DNA of 64,000 nucleotides, taken from positions 1 to 64,000 of the forward strand of contig JAIORA010000015.1 of NCBI GenBank assembly GCA_021108375.1, given 5' to 3'. Under the pieces are notes generated by a model, which saw only the letters and a program-made list of their open reading frames with translations, made no database searches and was not told the DNA's origin. Each line of letters begins with the position of its first letter. Within the stretch, counting starts at the first letter, position 1. A program made the translations under genes and the position numbers. Of this stretch, positions 60,684 to 64,000 are shown piece by piece. The DNA is from Anaerohalosphaeraceae bacterium (lineage in GTDB: Bacteria; Planctomycetota; Phycisphaerae; Sedimentisphaerales; UBA12454).

Positions 60684-62108
60684 TTAGAAAGGCTCCTGCA
60701 CCCTGGTACTATTGCCGAAGCGTGTATATCTTCCGTCAAAGTTCAGTTCAACAGTACCCGTCGGGCCGTTACGTTGTTTTGCGATTATGATTTCGGCAAC
60801 ATTATTAGGTTCAAAGCCTTCCTCGTTTCGGCGGTAATAATCCTCACGGTGCAGCAGCATAATAACATCGGCATCCTGTTCGATACTGCCGCTTTCACGA
60901 AGGTCACTCATCCTCGGACGATGGTCTTCCCTGTTTTCGGCACCACGATTAAGCTGGCTAAGCACTACAACCGGTACCTCCAACTCTCTCGCCAGAGCCT
61001 TCAAATACCTGCTCATTTCGCTGACTTCCTGCTGGCGTGATTCGATTCGCCCGCCAAGACTCATCAGTTGAAGATAATCTATGAAGATACATTGTATTCC
61101 GTACTGGCTTTTTAGCCTCCTCGCTTTTCCGCGAAGCTCAAGCGGCGTAATGCCCGGCGTATCATCAATATAAATCGGCTTTTCGCTCATCTCCCCGGCA
61201 ACGTGTACCAGCTCCTGATATTGCGAATCGCTCAGAAGCCCCTTTCGCACGAGCTGAGAATCTATCATCCCGCGACTGCAAAGCATACGCTCGGCAAGCT
61301 GCTGCTTACTCATTTCAAGCGAAAACACTGCTACCGGCTTATCATCATCGGCACCAATATACTCAGCGATATTCATCGCAAGACTTGTTTTGCCCATACT
61401 TGGCCGGCCCGCCACAATTATCATCTCGCCGTTCTGAAGCCCGCAAGTCATCTCGTCAAGCTCCGCAAAACCCGTCGCAAGACCGGTAACGTGATGGCCT
61501 TCGCGTTTATCAATAGCTTCAAAAGCCTGTGCTAACAGACTCTTAATCGAAACAGCCGAGCCTGTTACTTTCTGTTGAGTAACATTGAATATCTTCTGCT
61601 CTGCACGGTCGAGTTTGTCCCCTGCGTCGCCGGACGGGTCAAAGGCTTCGCTGAGTACTTCGCCGGCTGCGGAGATAAGGTCCCGCATCATATGTTTTTC
61701 TTTAACAATCCGAACATACTGGTCGATGTTGGCGCTCGAAGGGACGGACTCAGCGATTCTGACTAAATAATCGGCCCCGCCGACATCGTCAATCTGATTC
61801 CGTTTTTTGAGCTCGTCCCTCAGCAGAACAAGGTCGAAATCTTCGCTGGTCTTTATTTTTTCCCACAGCGCAACAACCGCGTTAAAAACCATCTGGTTCT
61901 CACTGCGATAAAACGCTTCAGAAGTCAGCTGCTGAACAACCTGTCCGATACAGTCCGGGTCAATTACCATAGACCCAAGCACGGCAGCTTCAGCTTCGAG
62001 CGATTCGGGCATACTCCGCCCGCTCAAAACCCCATCTCCCATAGCGGCTGTACCTGTTCGGCACTGGCCGGAAGTTTTATTATTCGTCTGTCTGTTCGAC
62101 TGATTCAT
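60684..62108 (-). CDS. dnaB: Replicative DNA helicase DnaB
   Basis: A 474-residue hexameric helicase. The N-terminal domain has PESLEAEAAVLGSMVIDPD. The RecA-like domain has Walker A IVAGRPSMGKTSLAMNIAEY, Walker B IFIDYLQLMS, motif H4 SRQQEVSEMSRYLKALARE and the DLRESGSIEQDADVIMLLHR block. It unwinds DNA at the replication fork. The start is uncertain: ATG 62120 and 62108 overlap the end of rplI, while ATG 62042 does not; 62108 is chosen because AGGA lies 11 bases upstream. No intein is present. Confidence 0.94.
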   Translation of the reverse strand: MNQSNRQTNNKTSGQCRTGTAAMGDGVLSGRSMPESLEAEAAVLGSMVIDPDCIGQVVQQLTSEAFYRSENQMVFNAVVALWEKIKTSEDFDLVLLRDELKKRNQIDDVGGADYLVRIAESVPSSANIDQYVRIVKEKHMMRDLISAAGEVLSEAFDPSGDAGDKLDRAEQKIFNVTQQKVTGSAVSIKSLLAQAFEAIDKREGHHVTGLATGFAELDEMTCGLQNGEMIIVAGRPSMGKTSLAMNIAEYIGADDDKPVAVFSLEMSKQQLAERMLCSRGMIDSQLVRKGLLSDSQYQELVHVAGEMSEKPIYIDDTPGITPLELRGKARRLKSQYGIQCIFIDYLQLMSLGGRIESRQQEVSEMSRYLKALARELEVPVVVLSQLNRGAENREDHRPRMSDLRESGSIEQDADVIMLLHREDYYRRNEEGFEPNNVAEIIIAKQRNGPTGTVELNFDGRYTRFGNSTRVQEPF

Positions 62109-62568
62109 CGGCTGGTTCATCCTGACTTTCGGCAACAACGGTAACTTTAACAGCGGCAGTTACTTCGTATCCAAATTTCAGTTCAACAGAATATTCGCCA
62201 ATTTCCTTGATATGTTCGTCAAGCTGGACGTATTTGTCGTTAACTTCAAAGCTCTGCTCTCTAAGTTTCTCAGCGATGTCTTTTTCACTGACAGAACCGA
62301 AAAGATGCCCCATCTCGTTAGCCTTGGCCGTGATGGTAACTTCGGCTTCGTTAACAAGCTCGGCAGCAGCCTTGATTTTGCCCATAGCGAGTTCTCTCTC
62401 GCCTGCCCTGACAGCCTTTTCCTTGGCCATCGATTTCATCTTGTCATCGCTGGGAACAGTAGCAACTCGCTGAGGAATAAGATAATTCCTCGCATATCCC
62501 TGCTTGACATCAACAACATCTCCATACCAGCCCAGGCCCTCTACGTCCTGGCAAAGTAAAACTTTCAT
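62080..62568 (-). CDS. rplI: 50S ribosomal protein L9
   Basis: A 162-residue two-domain protein. The N-terminal rRNA-binding domain has VLLCQDVEGLGWYGDVVDVK and GYARNYLIPQRVA, the L9 signature. A long central helix and a C-terminal domain with HLFGSVSEKDIAEKL follow. An acidic tail of about 15 residues (SQDEPADESVEQTDE) is unusual for the family. It lies in the rpsF-ssb-rpsR-rplI-dnaB order. Confidence 0.95.
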   Translation of the reverse strand: MKVLLCQDVEGLGWYGDVVDVKQGYARNYLIPQRVATVPSDDKMKSMAKEKAVRAGERELAMGKIKAAAELVNEAEVTITAKANEMGHLFGSVSEKDIAEKLREQSFEVNDKYVQLDEHIKEIGEYSVELKFGYEVTAAVKVTVVAESQDEPADESVEQTDE

Positions 62569-62806
62569 ACGTTCATCTCCGCTTTTTAATTAGTCGCCTC
62601 GCAGGCCAACAATGTCTTGTCCGCACGAGGTATTTTTACCTTAATTTACAAATTCCCATACCACTCAATTCGTCCCGATTCACCCTTTTCGGCCGCAGGC
62701 CGAATGTTTAGCCTCCAAGCCTGCCTGGGGGGTTCTTAGCGTTAAGGCACACTAATTTTTTACATTTTTTTTGTTTTTTTATCTGTGTAAATCCGTGTCT
62801 AATAAA
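62569..62806. repeat. Intergenic region with two hairpins
   Basis: Arms TTCGGCC / GGCCGAA (62688-62704), then a reversed member of the C-rich/G-rich family (62707-62734, reading on the minus strand AACCCCCC ... GGCTAAA). A 'gtgtaaatccgtgtct' phrase near 62785-62802 resembles the degenerate repeats at the left end. There is no gene. Confidence 0.65.
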
Positions 62807-63073
62807 TTAGCTCGTAAAAGGCAGCAAACCGATAAACCGTGCACGTTTAATTGCAAGCTGAACCTTACGCTGACAGCCCGCACAGTTTCCACTGCGTTTT
62901 CGCGAGAAAATTTTGCCTCTGTGCGTCAGGAGTTTTTCCAGGACATCAAGGTCTTTATAATCAACGTATTTAGTTTTGGCTCGGCAGAATCTGCATTGGC
63001 TCTGCTCTTTAATTTCCCGCTTCTTCTTTCTTTTGCCACCTGGCTTGTTTCTTGTATTTTGAGTACGCTTCAC
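62807..63073 (-). CDS. rpsR: 30S ribosomal protein S18 (zinc-binding form)
   Basis: An 88-residue S18. The core has DYKDLDVLEKLLTHRGKI and KRARFIGLLPF. Four cysteines, in CRFCRAK and CAGCQRK, mark the zinc-binding (C+) form of S18; many bacteria have the cysteine-free form. A Lys-rich N-terminus (KPGGKRKKKREIK) is typical. It sits between ssb and rplI as in most bacteria. Confidence 0.95.
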   Translation of the reverse strand: MKRTQNTRNKPGGKRKKKREIKEQSQCRFCRAKTKYVDYKDLDVLEKLLTHRGKIFSRKRSGNCAGCQRKVQLAIKRARFIGLLPFTS

Positions 63074-63135
63074 TTAAAGCTTCTCCTAAACAGAGTTAAT
63101 ATACTTTTTTAATTTATTTTTTTAAAACCCGTTCT

Positions 63136-63579
63136 CTAAAACGGAATATCATCGCCGCCTTGCGGGGCCTGCGAATAATCAGTTTCATCTCTTACCGGTG
63201 GTTTGTTATCAGAATAACCTCCACCACCTTGCGACCCGGCAGCAGAATCACGAGAACCAATGAACTGAAAGTTCTCAACCGTAACTCTTAACCTGTTGCG
63301 CTTCTGTCCGTCCTTGCCTGTCCAGCTATCAAATGTGAGCCGACCATCAACCATAAGCTGCCGACCCTTCTGGCAATACTTATTAATAGTCTCAGCAGTT
63401 TTACCAAAAGCTCTGCAATCGACGAAACAAGTTTCTTCTTTTTGCGTGCCATCCTGGCCCTTCCATCTACGGTTAGTGGCAATACCAAAATCAACCACTG
63501 CCGTCTGGCTCGGCGTATAAGACAGTTGCGGGTCTCTCGTAAGATTGCCCAGCAGTATAACCTTATTAAAATTAGCCAT
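63136..63579 (-). CDS. ssb: Single-stranded DNA-binding protein
   Basis: A 147-residue SSB. The OB fold opens FNKVILLGNLTRDPQLSYT and has FVDCRAFGKTAETINKY and QLMVDGRLTFDSW. After a Gly/Gln-rich linker the C-terminus is GGDDIPF, the conserved acidic-hydrophobic tip that recruits partner proteins. It lies between rpsF and rpsR. Confidence 0.96.
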   Translation of the reverse strand: MANFNKVILLGNLTRDPQLSYTPSQTAVVDFGIATNRRWKGQDGTQKEETCFVDCRAFGKTAETINKYCQKGRQLMVDGRLTFDSWTGKDGQKRNRLRVTVENFQFIGSRDSAAGSQGGGGYSDNKPPVRDETDYSQAPQGGDDIPF

Positions 63580-63628
63580 CGTAAAATCCTTTCTTATCCC
63601 TCAGGAACTCATCGCTCCATAATTTCCA

Positions 63629-64000
63629 TTATGCTTCTTCTGCGTTCTCGTCAACGGCATCATCTGCTTCAACTGCCGCCTCTTCGACGGGTGGCGATTC
63701 GACTTCTTTGGCTTCCGCAGCCTTTGCCTCTGCCTCAGCGGCTTTAGCGGCAGCAGCCTCGGCGGCTTTTGCCTGAGCGGCAGCGACAGATTTTTCTGCC
63801 GCCATCGAAGGTGTATCGCTGTCCATATCTTCCTGAGTAATATGGTCTGCCCGAAGAATCAGTACACGGGTGATATTCTCCGAAAGCTGAACATCCCTTT
63901 CCATCGCGCCGATGTTGGCACTTGGTGCGTTGAAGTAAACGAGAATGTAGGTGCCGCGTTTTTTGCCGTCAATAATATATGCCAGCGGCCGCTCATCCCA
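63629..64000 (-). CDS. rpsF: 30S ribosomal protein S6, C-terminal part (5' end outside the window)
   Basis: The frame is open to the right edge and gives at least 123 residues. The S6 core is recognisable: PLAYIIDGKKRGTYILVYFN, then SANIGAMERDVQLSE and VLILRA. The C-terminal 70 residues form an Ala/Glu/Lys-rich tail (KAAEAAAAKAAEAEAKAAEA followed by an acidic end), much longer than in E. coli S6, which itself carries only short added glutamates. The gene begins the rpsF-ssb-rpsR-rplI-dnaB cluster. The start codon lies beyond position 64000. Confidence 0.92.
   Translation of the reverse strand, partial: WDERPLAYIIDGKKRGTYILVYFNAPSANIGAMERDVQLSENITRVLILRADHITQEDMDSDTPSMAAEKSVAAAQAKAAEAAAAKAAEAEAKAAEAKEVESPPVEEAAVEADDAVDENAEEA

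Overview
The window looks like a chromosomal segment of a Gram-negative, diderm bacterium, most plausibly a planctomycete of the Phycisphaerae type. This is inferred from a complete early lipid A and outer-membrane block (lpxA, fused lpxC-fabZ, lpxD, ompH, bamA), LPS transport genes (lptB and two LptF/G permeases), two PEP-CTERM proteins, a BlaI/BlaR1-type pair with a non-penicillin-binding sensor, a sigma factor with extra N-terminal helix-turn-helix domains, and frequent TTG/GTG starts. The taxon is an inference from gene content, not from a marker-gene comparison.

Layout. 1-2.6 kb is an AT-rich accessory island: a HigB toxin, a HigA antitoxin, a SecB-like chaperone (a toxin-antitoxin-chaperone module) and a tightly linked membrane protein with a peptidoglycan-binding-like domain. 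2.6-9.5 kb mixes small accessory genes (PEP-CTERM P-domain protein, zinc-ribbon/PH membrane protein, MBL hydrolase, GH130 enzyme, arfB) with dense islands of intergenic hairpin repeats. 9.5-13.3 kb carries ETF-quinone oxidoreductase and a fused EtfB-EtfA. 13.6-22.9 kb holds a free-standing corrinoid protein, an unusual sigma factor, proC, a ferredoxin, the SRP RNA gene, dnaX, recR, rpoN, a lipoyl-less E2 acyltransferase and a TlpA-like lipoprotein. 23-32 kb holds a GT39 glycosyltransferase, thrC, a HAD hydrolase, tRNA-Leu(UAA), a hybrid histidine kinase, an M20 deacylase and dnaA. The stretch upstream of dnaA has the marks of a replication origin.

32.4-48.8 kb carries rsmB-fmt-def-lptB, a TPR protein, ribH-nusB-parA-rsmE-GT39, a convergent envelope operon (YdjC-like deacetylase, ArnC-like GT2, catalytically dead phosphatase) and lptF-lptG-aminotransferase. 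48.9-54 kb carries the BlaR1-like sensor and BlaI-like repressor with a clear operator/promoter, then a possible leader switch and a PEP-CTERM protein. 54-64 kb is the lipid A/BAM cluster followed by rpsF-ssb-rpsR-rplI-dnaB, all on the minus strand; rpsF runs off the right edge.

The most unusual non-coding content is: (1) a family of intergenic hairpins with conserved ends and AGTR loops whose stems differ from copy to copy yet stay complementary; (2) an inverted pair of 161-bp fold-back elements, about 93% identical, with imperfect terminal inverted repeats and TTAA/TTTA target duplications, plus a solitary end of the same element touching the SRP RNA gene. All readings were made by eye; no database or folding program was run.
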